64,000 nt of DNA from Albugo candida (GCA_905220665.1 CAJNAR010000148.1:186001-250000); one strand, 5' to 3'; shown: positions 35,535-47,730, numbered from the stretch's first letter. Numbers and translations are program-made. Notes: generated by a model from the letters alone, not told the origin.

Positions 35535-35964
35535 AAACCCCGTAGTCATGCTGGTGCTTAGCGAAGTATTCATGTGGCACAGCATTTGGTGTTTCTCTCC
35601 TGTTTGCCTCTCTTTCCGGCTTTCCAGTCAGCGAGTCAAGATGCATACGCAAGCCTCCTCCCAAAGTAGATTTAAACATGCTTGGGCTCAATCCTGTGGT
35701 CGTCGGATGATCTTCGGACACCTGCTCCTGGATTGTTCGGCAACTTCCGTGCGGAGCTCCATCTGTTAACTTATAAGTCGATCCAGCCGATCAACCAGTC
35801 CTCTGATAAGGTCTTGTTATTCCCACCTTGACCGCTTCATTTTGTCTCGCTCGCATCTCTCTGAAAACGGTTCACTCTCACAGGCACTTACTTGGCCGGG
35901 AGCGTCCACGGTTGGTAACGCAATATTCTTATCATCTGCGTATTCACGCGAGAAGTCCCCCGTT

Positions 35965-35976
35965 AGGCTCATAAGC
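35965..35976 (-). other. Copia primer-binding site, half initiator tRNA-Met type
   Basis: On the minus strand GCTTATGAGCCT follows directly after the LTR end. TTATGAGCC is the complement of the anticodon stem-loop of eukaryotic initiator tRNA-Met (GGCUCAUAA). Copia elements prime reverse transcription with a tRNA-Met cleaved in the anticodon loop, so the match and its position next to the LTR agree. Confidence 0.6.
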
Positions 35977-36099
35977 TGTTGAATGTCCAGCAACGCTGCG
36001 ATAGACTTAGAGGGAGCGCGCACAACGACCAGAATAATAGAAGTATGTGAATGTCGATGCCCTCGGGCATCATTTGATCTACCGTTTTACTCAAGTACA
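35977..36099 (-). repeat. Copia LTR (5' LTR in element orientation)
   Basis: Direct partner of 31263-31385, with the primer-binding site immediately to its left. The two LTRs differ at many positions, so the insertion is old. Confidence 0.7.
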
Positions 36100-39000
36100 A
36101 AATGCTGTGTAGTGAGGCTACGATAGGGGCACAATTATTGAGCGATTTATGCTCTATCAGAAGAAAACAACTAGGTGTAACGTATTCACGCGATCAGCAA
36201 AGACTTTCAAATTCTGTTCGAACACCTCTTCTTGATGTAAATAGGCATTCAAAATGTACAATTCGACGAATCGGGGCATCATGCTGTGCTTTCGGGATGT
36301 CATATAGTGATATAAAGACAAGCAGCAGCAGTGAATGTCACTTCGAGAAACAACTTCATTTTGAAGCTCCTACTGTATTTAGAGTACGCAGGTGATGTTA
36401 TTCTAGGCAAGGTTACAATCAAAACTGATTATTTCGTAAGTCTTTTTTAGCTACGTCTATTACCGAGATGGAGACGCATGGCTACGAAGAATTTGTTTTT
36501 TAGAAAAATGCAACAATGAAGAATATGTATGGACAGCGGGTTGGGATGAAAAAGTGCTTGGTTGACTCGAGAACTAAGCAAGTGTGTTGAAGCGACACCA
36601 CTACAAGGTCATCTGAACCGCTATAACTGTCTTCTCAACAATTGATGGGTATCAGAGATTATGTATAGAACGGCTATTAGGGTCAGCTCAGCTGAATCAA
36701 ATAAAAGACTTAGCAAAAGACTTCTGCCACAAAAAATAGCAGCAACCTAACAAAGTGTTTGCAGAGAAGTCGAGCTAGTACATAATAACCGCGCTTGTTA
36801 CTACCCAGCAATCACTTATACATTGATTCTGCGGCATGATTGATCAAGCAACGTTGCTGTGTGATAGTACTCAAGAACATGCACAACCACAAACGACATT
36901 CCTTCTTCTGATTTTGTCCGCTGCAAACGTTTAGTATAAAGTGGAGAGGCTGAGGTACTGGTTCGAAATACCTGATGTACAAGGAAGAAGAAACATAGAG
37001 AACTTAAACAGTGAATGAGGAAGCAACGTATGAATCGGATCATGGCCTGGAATAGTCAAGTTGTCATGTATCCGATAAGGGAACGGTTGCTTAGAAACGA
37101 ATCTACTGATAGAGGATGTGATTCAGCTCTACGACACAGGTGCTACAGAGAGATTGTTTGATATATTGAACCAAACCTAAAACCATGAGATGATAGTACC
37201 ATTTTATTCGCGTGTATGACCCTGAAATCGAATAGTGATTCTTGAAAGGCAGACAGAAAAGCTGATGAAGCTGCACATATCATACGTTTTAAAAAAGGAG
37301 AAAAGTAGAGTATATTACTATACCACCTAAGTGCAGACTATCTAGGTGACTGGCATTTGCCTGTAGTCGCACAGGAGTAGATCAATGCTTCCGTCCGCGA
37401 GTCAGAAACATATACTTCGCTGGAATTTTCGAAAATCGGAGGCTTATGTACACGGTTCTGGGCGTTAATGCAGCGGGCCTTGTGCTTGGAAAGAATGTTC
37501 GTTCTTTATAAAATAAGCATTCTTTCGAACGCGTCAGACCTATTCGTCACAAGCATTTGCACAAAGCTCAAGTCTGCCGAGAATAATACGATTTGACTTC
37601 AGCTTACTTCCATTGATGCCTGTTCACGTTTTACCGAGACACTGACCATGTGCCATTATAAACTAAGTGGTCGGCCATGACATGGTATAATTAGTCCTGA
37701 TGAATCGGGGAACCAAAGCTTGTAGTGAACGCACTAAATGCTCGTGTATGTGTACGTGAAAGTGGCGAAATAGAAAATGTATGTCTGCGGATGCCACAAT
37801 CATCATATTGAGACTGTTGCACTGGAAAAAACGCATTATGTTCTAAGTACAACTTGCATTCCGCCTACCGACCACATCATTTGGTCAAAAAGATCTGATC
37901 ATGGAACGGCACTTTTTTCCGACAAACGTAGAGATTAGTCAAGAATTGTTCATGTTAATGTTTTGCGCGATGTGCTATTTCAGGCTTCATTTGTGCTGCG
38001 CAGGAGATGAAAAGTCTTAGTCGAGCGGCAACGACAAGCCCGAAAGCAGCACTACTGAGTTGACAGTATCATAGGATATCATGACTACAATAGGTCTTGT
38101 GGCGTGGTTGATGTTGAAATATGTGGGTAGTGTTAGAGTATTAAGTTTCCGGTTGGCTGATATGCATCGATATATATCAGTACCGTTATAGGTATGAGGT
38201 TCACAGCGTGAATTACTTGAGGCAAAAAAATCGGCTATCAGATCTCATGGTCAAATCGCCCATGCTTTATGGATGGAAAAAGAAGAAATTGTACCACTTC
38301 CTGTAATGCGCTTGACAAAGCTCGCCAGAGATACATCGTCAAGGCCTACACTCATCAAAGTTCCTGCATTCTTCGAAAATGCCGAATCCTTCTTCCTCAG
38401 AAAGGTGATGCTCGTATCGTCTCTATGCTCCTTTTTTTGTCATGCACCTGTTCCTTTCGAAGTAATGCATGTTCCCTAATAAATCCTACTGCATTCCAAC
38501 ATCGCGGAATCAAGAGGCGGAGAGACTTTTTCCGCACCACAATCTGTTTATCACAACACGTATCAGATGAGAGTACGAAGCTTCCCTGTTAGTAAAGGCA
38601 TGCATATCCGCATCGTGTAACACAATTAGAGATAATGTCGGAGCATACACGAGATGGAAAAAAGCATGCGCATTTCGTGAGAGCCCTTCAATTGTTTGAT
38701 TCAATTGATTGAACTATCTTCTTCCTCCGATATATGCAGCGAACAGGATGGATGTTATGAAAGAAATTTTATATCCTTGCATAACGATGAATAGGCATTA
38801 TGAATGAAACGAAGTATTTGACAGATTAGGCATCAATCTCACTTTTCGAAACATGCTTCTTAGTCTTATTGATGTAATTTTCCCATGGATCCAAAAGATG
38901 AAATCGCACTGGACGCTAGCACTCTTAAGCCCTGTATGAAGCAATAGGCATTAAGTTGATAAATTGTAAATGATCAGACGTTCAACTAGAAGTCTTGATC

Positions 39001-39513
39001 CTCGGCCTTTTATACCGCTCTCCTCATTAGACCATAGAAGAGAACGAAACAACTGCTCCCTTATCTGTAACGCTGAAGATATATAGGACGTCAGCAGGGA
39101 TTGATCCAAGCATATGACGAAGCCGTCTTGTAGCAACTATCACTATTTGAAGTTGAACTAGTGGAGTCACCAAAGTGCTTGCTTTGAACACTAAACGAAG
39201 AATTTATACTTCTCGTCAGTCGCAAATAAGTTGCAATTGCTGAAAGCACATTTTGCTTGGCATGTACGATGTAATATCTGTGAGTTTACTACTCTAGGAA
39301 GTAATGCAAAAAGGCGTTTGTAATCACACTATTGCCAAAAACTGGCATAAATTGCATCAACAAATATAAGGGTAGTGTACTTGTAAATGCATCGGAGTCT
39401 GTGTAGCATTCCAAAATGCCCACATTATGAAAATATCATATTCTGAAGTAGATACTGAGGTGCTTTACGTGGTATTGCCATTCCTCAGTTTGTATCAGAT
39501 CTGAAGTGATATA
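36100..39513. other. Gene-poor region before the tandem array
   Basis: No supported gene. 36762-36925 is similar to 8957-9120. 37920-37990 has short similarity to 17160-17220 (gcacgatgt... near-matches), pointing to dispersed repeats. A 107-codon frame at 38269-38592 shows no domain or signal peptide and overlaps another frame, so I do not call it. Confidence 0.45.
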
Positions 39514-39920
39514 ACACTTGGTCAGTGAGTTGGCTGCGTAGAAGTAGTGGCTGCAGATGTGATATCGATAATATAAAGTTCGCTATTGTTGTTTATAATT
39601 TCTTTTTTTATGTGTTTTTTTCCGTTTCTTGTCCTAACTCAGCTGCTTGCTATCACTATTGCCAAGATTTGGAGTGACGATCACATGACATTCACATGCT
39701 TCCACTGAAACGTCATTGTGTTCACTACCACGGCACTATATAGACACCCTGAATGGATACACAATAAAACTAGCACCACATGTAGAAACTATAAACATGC
39801 TTTCTTAGAACATTCCCATACAAACTTGTGTACGAAGTTTCTTATAATATTTCCGATGAAATCCAGGAAATGACCTAGCGAAATGACGGTTTTGTTTGAA
39901 TTGGATCATTTGGCAGTATT

Positions 39921-39947
39921 TCATTCTGCAACTAGCTTTATATCAAA
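39921..39947 (+). promoter_or_regulatory. Putative oomycete Inr core promoter of array unit 1
   Basis: TCATTCT at 39921-39927 matches the oomycete initiator TCAYTYY and would place the transcription start about 25 nt before the ATG at 39948, a short leader typical of oomycetes. The motif is at the same offset in every unit. In copies 3, 7, 12, 13 and 18 it reads TCATTGT, which departs from the consensus at one position. No TATA box lies at a suitable distance. Confidence 0.6.
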
Positions 39948-40334
39948 ATGAACAAATTATGTGGTGTCATTTCTCTTGCGGCAGCTATTGCTTCGACTCA
40001 TAGTCAAGTGGCAATCACGGATGCTGCAGAAACCCCAAGGATGCACGCACAACAACCTCGCTTAGGACAATCGGACACTCCCAAAAACGTTCTCACTGAT
40101 GCAACGGCGCTTGTGAATAAAAACAATGCAGTCGTCGATAACAACATCGCCGTGAGTGACAGCAACGTTCTTCTCACGCAGAATGACCGCTTTAAGGTCG
40201 ACAAACAAGCTGGAACAGTACATGTTCGTGGTGCTAGTGAAAATGATGAAGATCCAAATCAAGAACAAATGTGGACAGGTGGATTTGGATACCCATATTA
40301 CCGATACAACTATCGCTATCGTTACTGGTGGTAG
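39948..40334 (+). CDS. Array copy 1: small secreted protein (reference sequence)
   Basis: 128 residues, no intron. Residues 1-19 (MNKLCGVISLAAAIASTHS) form a clear signal peptide with cleavage likely after residue 16 or 19. The mature part has no cysteine. Residues 20-55 are polar and Pro/Gln-containing. Residues 57-79 show a three-step pattern (NNAVVD, NNIAVSD, SNVLLTQ). Residues 96-107 are acidic. The tail, residues 111-128, is built of Tyr, Arg, Gly and Trp (YPYYRYNYRYRYWW). It is presumably exported and very abundant given the copy number. It could be an effector or a wall, spore or adhesive protein. The family is not recognised, and no RxLR, LxLFLAK or CCG motif is present. The promoter is of the gttttg...tatttcat type with intact TCATTCT. 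Confidence 0.88.
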   Translation: MNKLCGVISLAAAIASTHSQVAITDAAETPRMHAQQPRLGQSDTPKNVLTDATALVNKNNAVVDNNIAVSDSNVLLTQNDRFKVDKQAGTVHVRGASENDEDPNQEQMWTGGFGYPYYRYNYRYRYWW

Positions 40335-40775
40335 TTGGCCACACCTTGGTCAGTGAGTTGGCTGCGTAGAAGTAGTCGCTGCAGATGTGATATCGATAAT
40401 ATAAAGTTCGCTATTGTTGTTTATAATTTCTTTTTTTATGTGTTTTTTTCCGTTTCTTGTCCTAACTCAGCTGCTTGCTATCACATATTGCCAAGATTTG
40501 GAGTGACGATCACATGACATTCACATGCTTCCACTGAAACGTCATTGTGTTCACTACCACGGCACTATATAGACGCCCTGAATGGATACACTATAAATTA
40601 GTACCACATGTAGAAACTATAAACATGCTTTCTTAGAACATTCCCATACAAACTTGTGTACGAAGTTTCTTATAATATTTCCGATGAAATCCAAGAAATG
40701 ACCTAGCGAAATGACGATATTGTTTGAATTGGATCATTTGGCAGTAATTCATTCTGCAACTAGCTTTAGATCAAA

Positions 40776-41162
40776 ATGAACAAATTATGTGGTGTCATTT
40801 CTCTTGCGGCATCTATTGCTTCGACTCATAGTCAAGTGGCAATCATGGATGCTGCAGAAACCCCAAGCATGCACGCACAACAACCTCGCTTAGGACAATC
40901 GGACACTCCCAAAAACGTTCTCACTGATGCAACGGCGCTTGTGAATAAAAACAATGCAGTCGTCGATAACAACATCGCCGTGAGTGACAGCAACGTTCTT
41001 CTCACGCAGAATGACCGCTTTAAGGTCGACAAACAAGCTGGAACAGTACATGTTCGTGGTGCTAGTGAAAATGATGAAGATCCAAATCAAGAACAAATGT
41101 GGACAGGTGGATTTGGATACCCATATTACCGATACAACTATCGCTATCGTTACTGGTGGTAG
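40776..41162 (+). CDS. Array copy 2: variant small secreted protein
   Basis: Differs from copy 1 at A13S, T24M and R31S; the same three changes occur only in copy 6. The promoter is of the gatattg...taattcat type with TCATTCT. Confidence 0.86.
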   Translation: MNKLCGVISLAASIASTHSQVAIMDAAETPSMHAQQPRLGQSDTPKNVLTDATALVNKNNAVVDNNIAVSDSNVLLTQNDRFKVDKQAGTVHVRGASENDEDPNQEQMWTGGFGYPYYRYNYRYRYWW

Positions 41163-41585
41163 TTGGCGACACCTTGGTCAGTGAGTTGGCTGCGTAGAAG
41201 TAGTGGCTGCAGATGTGATATCGATAATATAAAGTTCGCTATTGTTGTTTATAATTTCTTTTTTTATGTGTTTTTTTCCGTTTCTTGTCCTAACTAAGCT
41301 GCTTGCTATCACATATTGCCAAGATTTGGAGTGACGATCACATGACATTCACATGCTTCCACTGAAACGTCATTGTGTTCACTACCACGGCACTATATAG
41401 ACGCCTTCAAATTAGTACCACATGTAGAAACTGTTAACATGCTTTCTCAGAACATTCCCATACAAACTTGTGTACGAAGTTTCTTATAATACTTTGAAAT
41501 CCAAGAAATGACCTAGCGAAATGACGGTTTTGTTTGAATTGGATCATTTGGCAGTATTTCATTGTGCAACTAGCTTTATATCAAA

Positions 41586-41959
41586 ATGAACAAATTATGT
41601 GGTTTCATTTCTCTTGCGGCAGCTATTGCTTCGACTCATAGTCAAGTGGCAATCACGGATGCTGCAGAAACCCCAAGGATGCACGCACAACAACCTCGCT
41701 TAGGACAATCGGACACTCCCAAAAACGTTCTCACTGATGCAACGGCGCTTGTGCATTCGTCGATAACAACATCGCCGTGAGTGACAGCAACGTTCTTCTC
41801 ACGCAGAATGACCGCTTTAAGGTCGACAAACAAGCTGGAACAGTACATGTTCGTGGTGCTAGTGAAAATGATGAAGATCCAAATCAAGAACAAATGTGGA
41901 CAGGTGGATTTGGATACCCATATTACCGATACAACTATCGCTATCGTTACTGGTGGTAG
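41586..41959 (+). pseudogene. Array copy 3: truncated by 13-bp deletion
   Basis: Carries V7F and a 13-bp deletion after codon 56. The frame shifts, adds eight different residues and stops at 41780 (64 residues: signal peptide plus the polar N-terminal part). The Y/R/W tail is lost. The spacer before it lacks 14 bp, as before copy 13. Inr reads TCATTGT. Confidence 0.88.
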
Positions 41960-42400
41960 TTGGCGACACCTTGGTCAGTGAGTTGGCTGCGTAGAAGTAG
42001 TGGCTGCAGATGTGATATCGATAATATAAAGTTCGCTATTGTTGTTTATAATTTCTTTTTTTATGTGTTTTTTTCCGTTTCTTGTCCTAACTCAGCTGCT
42101 TGGTATCACATATTGCCAAGATTTGGAGTGACGATCACATGACATTCACATGCTTCCACTGAAACGTCATTGTGTTCACTACCACGGCACTATATAGACG
42201 CCTTCAATGGATACACTATAAATTAGTACCACATGTAGAAACTGTTAACATGCTTTCTCAGAACATTCCCATACAAACTTGTGTACGAAGTTTCTTATAA
42301 TATTTCCGATGAAATCCAAGAAATGACCTAGCGAAATGACGATATTGTTTGAATTGGATCATTTGGCAGTAATTCATTCTGCAATTAGCTTTAGATCAAA

Positions 42401-42787
42401 ATGAACAAATTATGTGGTGTCATTTCTCTTGCGGCAGCTATTGCTTCGACTCATAGTCAAGTGGCAATCACGGATGCTGCAGAAACCCCAAGGATGCACG
42501 CACAACAACCTCGCTTAGGACAATCGGACACTCCCAAAAACGTTCTCACTGATGCAACGGCGCTTGTGAATAAAAACAATGCAGTCGTCGATAACAACAT
42601 CGCCGTGAGTGACAGCAACGTTCTTCTCACGCAGAATGACCGCTTTAAGGTCGACAAACAAGCTGGAACAGTATATGTTCGTGGTGCTAGTGAAAATGAT
42701 GAAGATCCAAATCAAGAACAAATGTGGACAGGTGGATTTGGATACCCATATTACCGATACAACTATCGCTATCGTTACTGGTGGTAG
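42401..42787 (+). CDS. Array copy 4: variant small secreted protein
   Basis: One change, H92Y (cat to tat), unique in the array. Its surroundings otherwise match copy 14. Confidence 0.86.
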   Translation: MNKLCGVISLAAAIASTHSQVAITDAAETPRMHAQQPRLGQSDTPKNVLTDATALVNKNNAVVDNNIAVSDSNVLLTQNDRFKVDKQAGTVYVRGASENDEDPNQEQMWTGGFGYPYYRYNYRYRYWW

Positions 42788-43228
42788 TTGGTGACACCTT
42801 GGTCAGTGAGTTGGCTGCGTAGAAGTAGTCGCTGCAGATGTGATATCGATAATATAAAGTTCGCTATTGTTGTTTATAATTTCTTTTTTTATGTGTTTTT
42901 TTCCGTTTCTTGTCCTAACTCAGCTGCTTGCTATCACTATTGCCAAGATTTGGAGTGACGATCACATGACATTCACATGCTTCCACTGAAACGTCATTGT
43001 GTTCACTACCACGGCACTATATAGACACCCTGAATGGATACACAATAAAACTAGCACCACATGTAGAAACTATAAACATGCTTTCTTAGAACATTCCCAT
43101 ACAAACTTGTGTACGAAGTTTCTTATAATATTTCCGATGAAATCCAGGAAATGACCTAGCGAAATGACGATATTGTTTGAATTGGATCATTTGGCAGTAA
43201 TTCATTCTGCAACTAGCTTTAGATCAAA

Positions 43229-43602
43229 ATGAACAAATTATGTGGTGTCATTTCTCTTGCGGCAGCTATTGCTTCGACTCATAGTCAAGTGGCAATCACG
43301 GATGCTGCAGAAACCCCAAGGATGCACGCACAACAACCTCGCTTAGGACAATCGGACACTCCCAAAAACGTTCTCACTGATGCAACGGCGCTTGTGCATT
43401 CGTCGATAACAACATCGCCGTGAGTGACAGCAACGTTCTTCTCACGCAGAATGACCGCTTTAAGGTCGACAAACAAGCTGGAACAGTACATGTTCGTGGT
43501 GCTAGTGAAAATGATGAAGATCCAAATCAAGAACAAATGTGGACAGGTGGATTTGGATACCCATATTACCGATACAACTATCGCTATCGTTACTGGTGGT
43601 AG
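43229..43602 (+). pseudogene. Array copy 5: truncated by 13-bp deletion
   Basis: Same deletion as copy 3 but on the V7 background and with the gatattg-type promoter; the frame stops at 43423. The preceding spacer is the 'aataaaactagcacc' variant also found before copies 1, 15 and 16. Confidence 0.88.
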
Positions 43603-44043
43603 TTGGCCACACCTTGGTCAGTGAGTTGGCTGCGTAGAAGTAGTCGCTGCAGATGTGATATCGATAATATAAAGTTCGCTATTGTTGTTTATAATTTCTT
43701 TTTTTATGTGTTTTTTTCCGTTTCTTGTCCTAACTCAGCTGCTTGCTATCACATATTGCCAAGATTTGGAGTGACGATCACATGACATTCACATGCTTCC
43801 ACTGAAACGTCATTGTGTTCACTACCACGGCACTATATAGACGCCCTGAATGGATACACTATAAATTAGTACCACATGTAGAAACTATAAACATGCTTTC
43901 TTAGAACATTCCCATACAAACTTGTGTACGAAGTTTCTTATAATATTTCCGATGAAATCCAAGAAATGACCTAGCGAAATGACGATATTGTTTGAATTGG
44001 ATCATTTGGCAGTAATTCATTCTGCAACTAGCTTTAGATCAAA

Positions 44044-44430
44044 ATGAACAAATTATGTGGTGTCATTTCTCTTGCGGCATCTATTGCTTCGACTCATAGT
44101 CAAGTGGCAATCATGGATGCTGCAGAAACCCCAAGCATGCACGCACAACAACCTCGCTTAGGACAATCGGACACTCCCAAAAACGTTCTCACTGATGCAA
44201 CGGCGCTTGTGAATAAAAACAATGCAGTCGTCGATAACAACATCGCCGTGAGTGACAGCAACGTTCTTCTCACGCAGAATGACCGCTTTAAGGTCGACAA
44301 ACAAGCTGGAACAGTACATGTTCGTGGTGCTAGTGAAAATGATGAAGATCCAAATCAAGAACAAATGTGGACAGGTGGATTTGGATACCCATATTACCGA
44401 TACAACTATCGCTATCGTTACTGGTGGTAG
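44044..44430 (+). CDS. Array copy 6: variant small secreted protein
   Basis: Same A13S, T24M and R31S set as copy 2, and the flanks match too, showing that units 1-2 and 5-6 descend from one duplicated pair. Confidence 0.86.
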   Translation: MNKLCGVISLAASIASTHSQVAIMDAAETPSMHAQQPRLGQSDTPKNVLTDATALVNKNNAVVDNNIAVSDSNVLLTQNDRFKVDKQAGTVHVRGASENDEDPNQEQMWTGGFGYPYYRYNYRYRYWW

Positions 44431-44867
44431 TTGGCGACACCTTGATCAGTGAGTTGGCTGCGTAGAAGTAGTGGCTGCAGATGTGATATCGATAATATAA
44501 AGTTCGCTATTGTTGTTTATAATTTCTTTTTTTATGTGTTTTTTTCCGTTTCTTGTCCTAACTCAGCTGCTTGGTATCACATATTGCCAAGATTTGGAGT
44601 GACGATCACATGACATTCACATGCTTCCACTGAAATGTCATTGTGTTCACTACCACGGCACTATATAGACGCCTTCAATGGATACACTATAAATTAGTAC
44701 CACATGTAGAAACTGTTAACATGCTTTCTCAGAGCATTCCCATACAAACCTGTGTACGAAGTTTCTTATAATACTTTGAAATCCAAGAAATGACCTAGCG
44801 AAATGACGGTTTTGTTTGAATTGGATCATTTGGCAGTATTTCATTGTGCAATTAGCTTTATATCAAA

Positions 44868-45254
44868 ATGAACAAATTATTTGGTTTCATTTCTCTTGCG
44901 GCAGCTATTGCTTCGACTCATAGTCAAGTGGCAATCACGGATGCTGCAGAAACCCCAAGGATGCACGCACAACAACCTCGCTTAGGACAATCGGACACTC
45001 CCAAAAACGTTCTCACTGATGCAACGGCGCTTGTGAATAAAAACAATGCAGTCGTCGATAACAACATCGCCGTGAGTGACAGCAACGTTCTTCTCACGCA
45101 GAATGACCGCTTTAAGGTCGACAAACAAGCTGGAACAGTACATGTTCGTGGTGCTAGTGAAAATGATGAAGATCCAAATCAAGAACAAATGTGGACAGGT
45201 GGATTTGGATACCCATATTACCGATACAACTATCGCTATCGTTACTGGTGGTAG
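44868..45254 (+). CDS. Array copy 7: variant with two signal-peptide changes
   Basis: C5F and V7F remove the only cysteine of the precursor; the signal peptide remains hydrophobic. The promoter is of the gttttg type with Inr TCATTGT. Confidence 0.86.
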   Translation: MNKLFGFISLAAAIASTHSQVAITDAAETPRMHAQQPRLGQSDTPKNVLTDATALVNKNNAVVDNNIAVSDSNVLLTQNDRFKVDKQAGTVHVRGASENDEDPNQEQMWTGGFGYPYYRYNYRYRYWW

Positions 45255-45695
45255 TTGGCGACACCTTGGTCAGTGAGTTGGCTGCGTAGAAGTAGTGGCT
45301 GCAGATGTGATATCGATAATATAAAGTTCGCTATTGTTGTTTATAATTTCTTTTTTTATGTGTTTTTTTCCGTTTCTTGTCCTAACTCAGCTGCTTGCTA
45401 TCACATATTGCCAAGATTTGGAGTGACGATCACATGACATTCACATGCTTCCACTGAAACGTCATTGTGTTGACTACCACGGCACTATATAGACGCCTTC
45501 AATGGATACACTATAAATTAGTACCACATGTAGAAACTATAAACATGCTTTCTTAGAACATTCCCATACAAACTTGTGTACGAAGTTTCTTATAATATTT
45601 CCGATGAAATCCAGGAAATGACCTAGCGAAATGACGATATTGTTTGAATTGGATCATTTGGCAGTAATTCATTCTGCAACTAGCTTTATATCAAA

Positions 45696-46082
45696 ATGAA
45701 CAAATTATGTGGTGTCATTTCTCTTGCGGCAGCTATTGCTTCGACTCATAGTCAAGTGGCAATCACGGATGCTGCAGAAACCCCAAGGATGCACGCACAA
45801 CAACCTCGCTTAGGACAATCGGACACTCCCAAAAACGTTCTCACTGATGCAACGGCGCTTGTGAATAAAAACAATGCAGTCGTCGATAACAACATCGCCG
45901 TGAGTGACAGCAACGTTCTTCTCACGCAGAATGACCGCTTTAAGGTCGACAAACAAGCTGGAACAGTACATGTTCGTGGTGCTAGTGAAAATGATGAAGA
46001 TCCAAATCAAGAACAAATGTGGACAGGTGGATTTGGATACCCATATTACCGATACAACTATCGCTATCGTTACTGGTGGTAG
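45696..46082 (+). CDS. Array copy 8: small secreted protein
   Basis: Protein identical to copy 1. The promoter is gatattg type but with the 'tttatatc' leader, a recombinant of the two promoter types. Confidence 0.87.
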   Translation: MNKLCGVISLAAAIASTHSQVAITDAAETPRMHAQQPRLGQSDTPKNVLTDATALVNKNNAVVDNNIAVSDSNVLLTQNDRFKVDKQAGTVHVRGASENDEDPNQEQMWTGGFGYPYYRYNYRYRYWW

Positions 46083-46519
46083 TTGGCCACACCTTGGTCA
46101 GTGAGTTGGCTGCGTAGAAGTAGTGGCTGCAGATGTGATATCGATAATATAAAGTTCGCTATTGTTGTTTATAATTTCTTTTTTTATGTGTTTTTTTCCG
46201 TTTCTTGTCCTAACTAAGCTGCTTGCTATCACATATTGCCAAGATTTGGAGTGACGATCACATGACATTCACATGCTTCCACTGAAATGTCATTGTGTTC
46301 ACTACCACGGCACTATATAGACGCCTTCAATGGATACACTATAAATTAGTACCACATGTAGAAACTGTTAACATGCTTTCTCAGAGCATTCCCATACAAA
46401 CCTGTGTACGAAGTTTCTTATAATACTTTGAAATCCAAGAAATGACCTAGCGAAATGACGATATTGTTTGAATTGGATCATTTGGCAGTAATTCATTCTG
46501 CAACTAGCTTTAGATCAAA

Positions 46520-46906
46520 ATGAACAAATTATGTGGTGTCATTTCTCTTGCGGCAGCTATTGCTTCGACTCATAGTCAAGTGGCAATCACGGATGCTGCA
46601 GAAACCCCAAGGATGCACGCACAACAACCTCGCTTAGGACAATCGGACACTCCCAAAAACGTTCTCACTGATGCAACGGCGCTTGTGAATAAAAACAATG
46701 CAGTCGTCGATAACAACATCGCCGTGAGTGACAGCAACGTTCTTCTCACGCAGAATGACCGCTTTAAGGTCGACAAACAAGCTGGAACAGTACATGTTCG
46801 TGGTGCTAGTGAAAATGATGAAGATCCAAATCAAGAACAAATGTGGACAGGTGGATTTGGATACCCATATTACCGATACAACTATCGCTATCGTTACTGG
46901 TGGTAG
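46520..46906 (+). CDS. Array copy 9: small secreted protein
   Basis: Protein identical to copy 1. Belongs with copies 10 and 11 to a run of near-identical 824-bp units. Confidence 0.87.
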   Translation: MNKLCGVISLAAAIASTHSQVAITDAAETPRMHAQQPRLGQSDTPKNVLTDATALVNKNNAVVDNNIAVSDSNVLLTQNDRFKVDKQAGTVHVRGASENDEDPNQEQMWTGGFGYPYYRYNYRYRYWW

Positions 46907-47343
46907 TTGGCGACACCTTGATCAGTGAGTTGGCTGCGTAGAAGTAGTGGCTGCAGATGTGATATCGATAATATAAAGTTCGCTATTGTTGTTTATAATT
47001 TCTTTTTTTATGTGTTTTTTTCCGTTTCTTGTCCTAACTCAGCTGCTTGGTATCACATATTGCCAAGATTTGGAGTGACGATCACATGACATTCACATGC
47101 TTCCACTGAAATGTCATTGTGTTCACTACCACGGCACTATATAGACGCCTTCAATGGATACACTATAAATTAGTACCACATGTAGAAACTGTTAACATGC
47201 TTTCTCAGAGCATTCCCATACAAACCTGTGTACGAAGTTTCTTATAATACTTTGAAATCCAAGAAATGACCTAGCGAAATGACGATATTGTTTGAATTGG
47301 ATCATTTGGCAGTAATTCATTCTGCAACTAGCTTTAGATCAAA

Positions 47344-47730
47344 ATGAACAAATTATGTGGTGTCATTTCTCTTGCGGCAGCTATTGCTTCGACTCATAGT
47401 CAAGTGGCAATCACGGATGCTGCAGAAACCCCAAGGATGCACGCACAACAACCTCGCTTAGGACAATCGGACACTCCCAAAAACGTTCTCACTGATGCAA
47501 CGGCGCTTGTGAATAAAAACAATGCAGTCGTCGATAACAGCATCGCCGTGAGTGACAGCAACGTTCTTCTCACGCAGAATGACCGCTTTAAGGTCGACAA
47601 ACAAGCTGGAACAGTACATGTTCGTGGTGCTAGTGAAAATGATGAAGATCCAAATCAAGAACAAATGTGGACAGGTGGATTTGGATACCCATATTACCGA
47701 TACAACTATCGCTATCGTTACTGGTGGTAG
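47344..47730 (+). CDS. Array copy 10: variant small secreted protein
   Basis: N66S (aac to agc), shared only with the next copy, indicating a very recent one-unit duplication. Confidence 0.87.
   Translation: MNKLCGVISLAAAIASTHSQVAITDAAETPRMHAQQPRLGQSDTPKNVLTDATALVNKNNAVVDNSIAVSDSNVLLTQNDRFKVDKQAGTVHVRGASENDEDPNQEQMWTGGFGYPYYRYNYRYRYWW

Larger units (their letters stand above)
31263..36099 (-). mobile_element. Decayed Ty1/Copia LTR retrotransposon
   Basis: A 4.8-kb element in minus orientation between two diverged direct repeats. Read from right to left it contains a Cys-containing gag end, the protease motif ILDSGSSRHFIS (about 34.58 kb), a gag-pre-integrase segment, integrase, reverse transcriptase and RNase H, ending next to the left LTR. 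Integrase before reverse transcriptase is the Copia order. All parts are frameshifted. A primer-binding site matching initiator tRNA-Met adjoins the right LTR. Confidence 0.87.

Noticed and set aside
40020..40110. RxLR-like motif (PRLGQ) in the secreted array protein
   Set aside because: There is no R-x-L-R and no following EER; the resemblance is only R-L.
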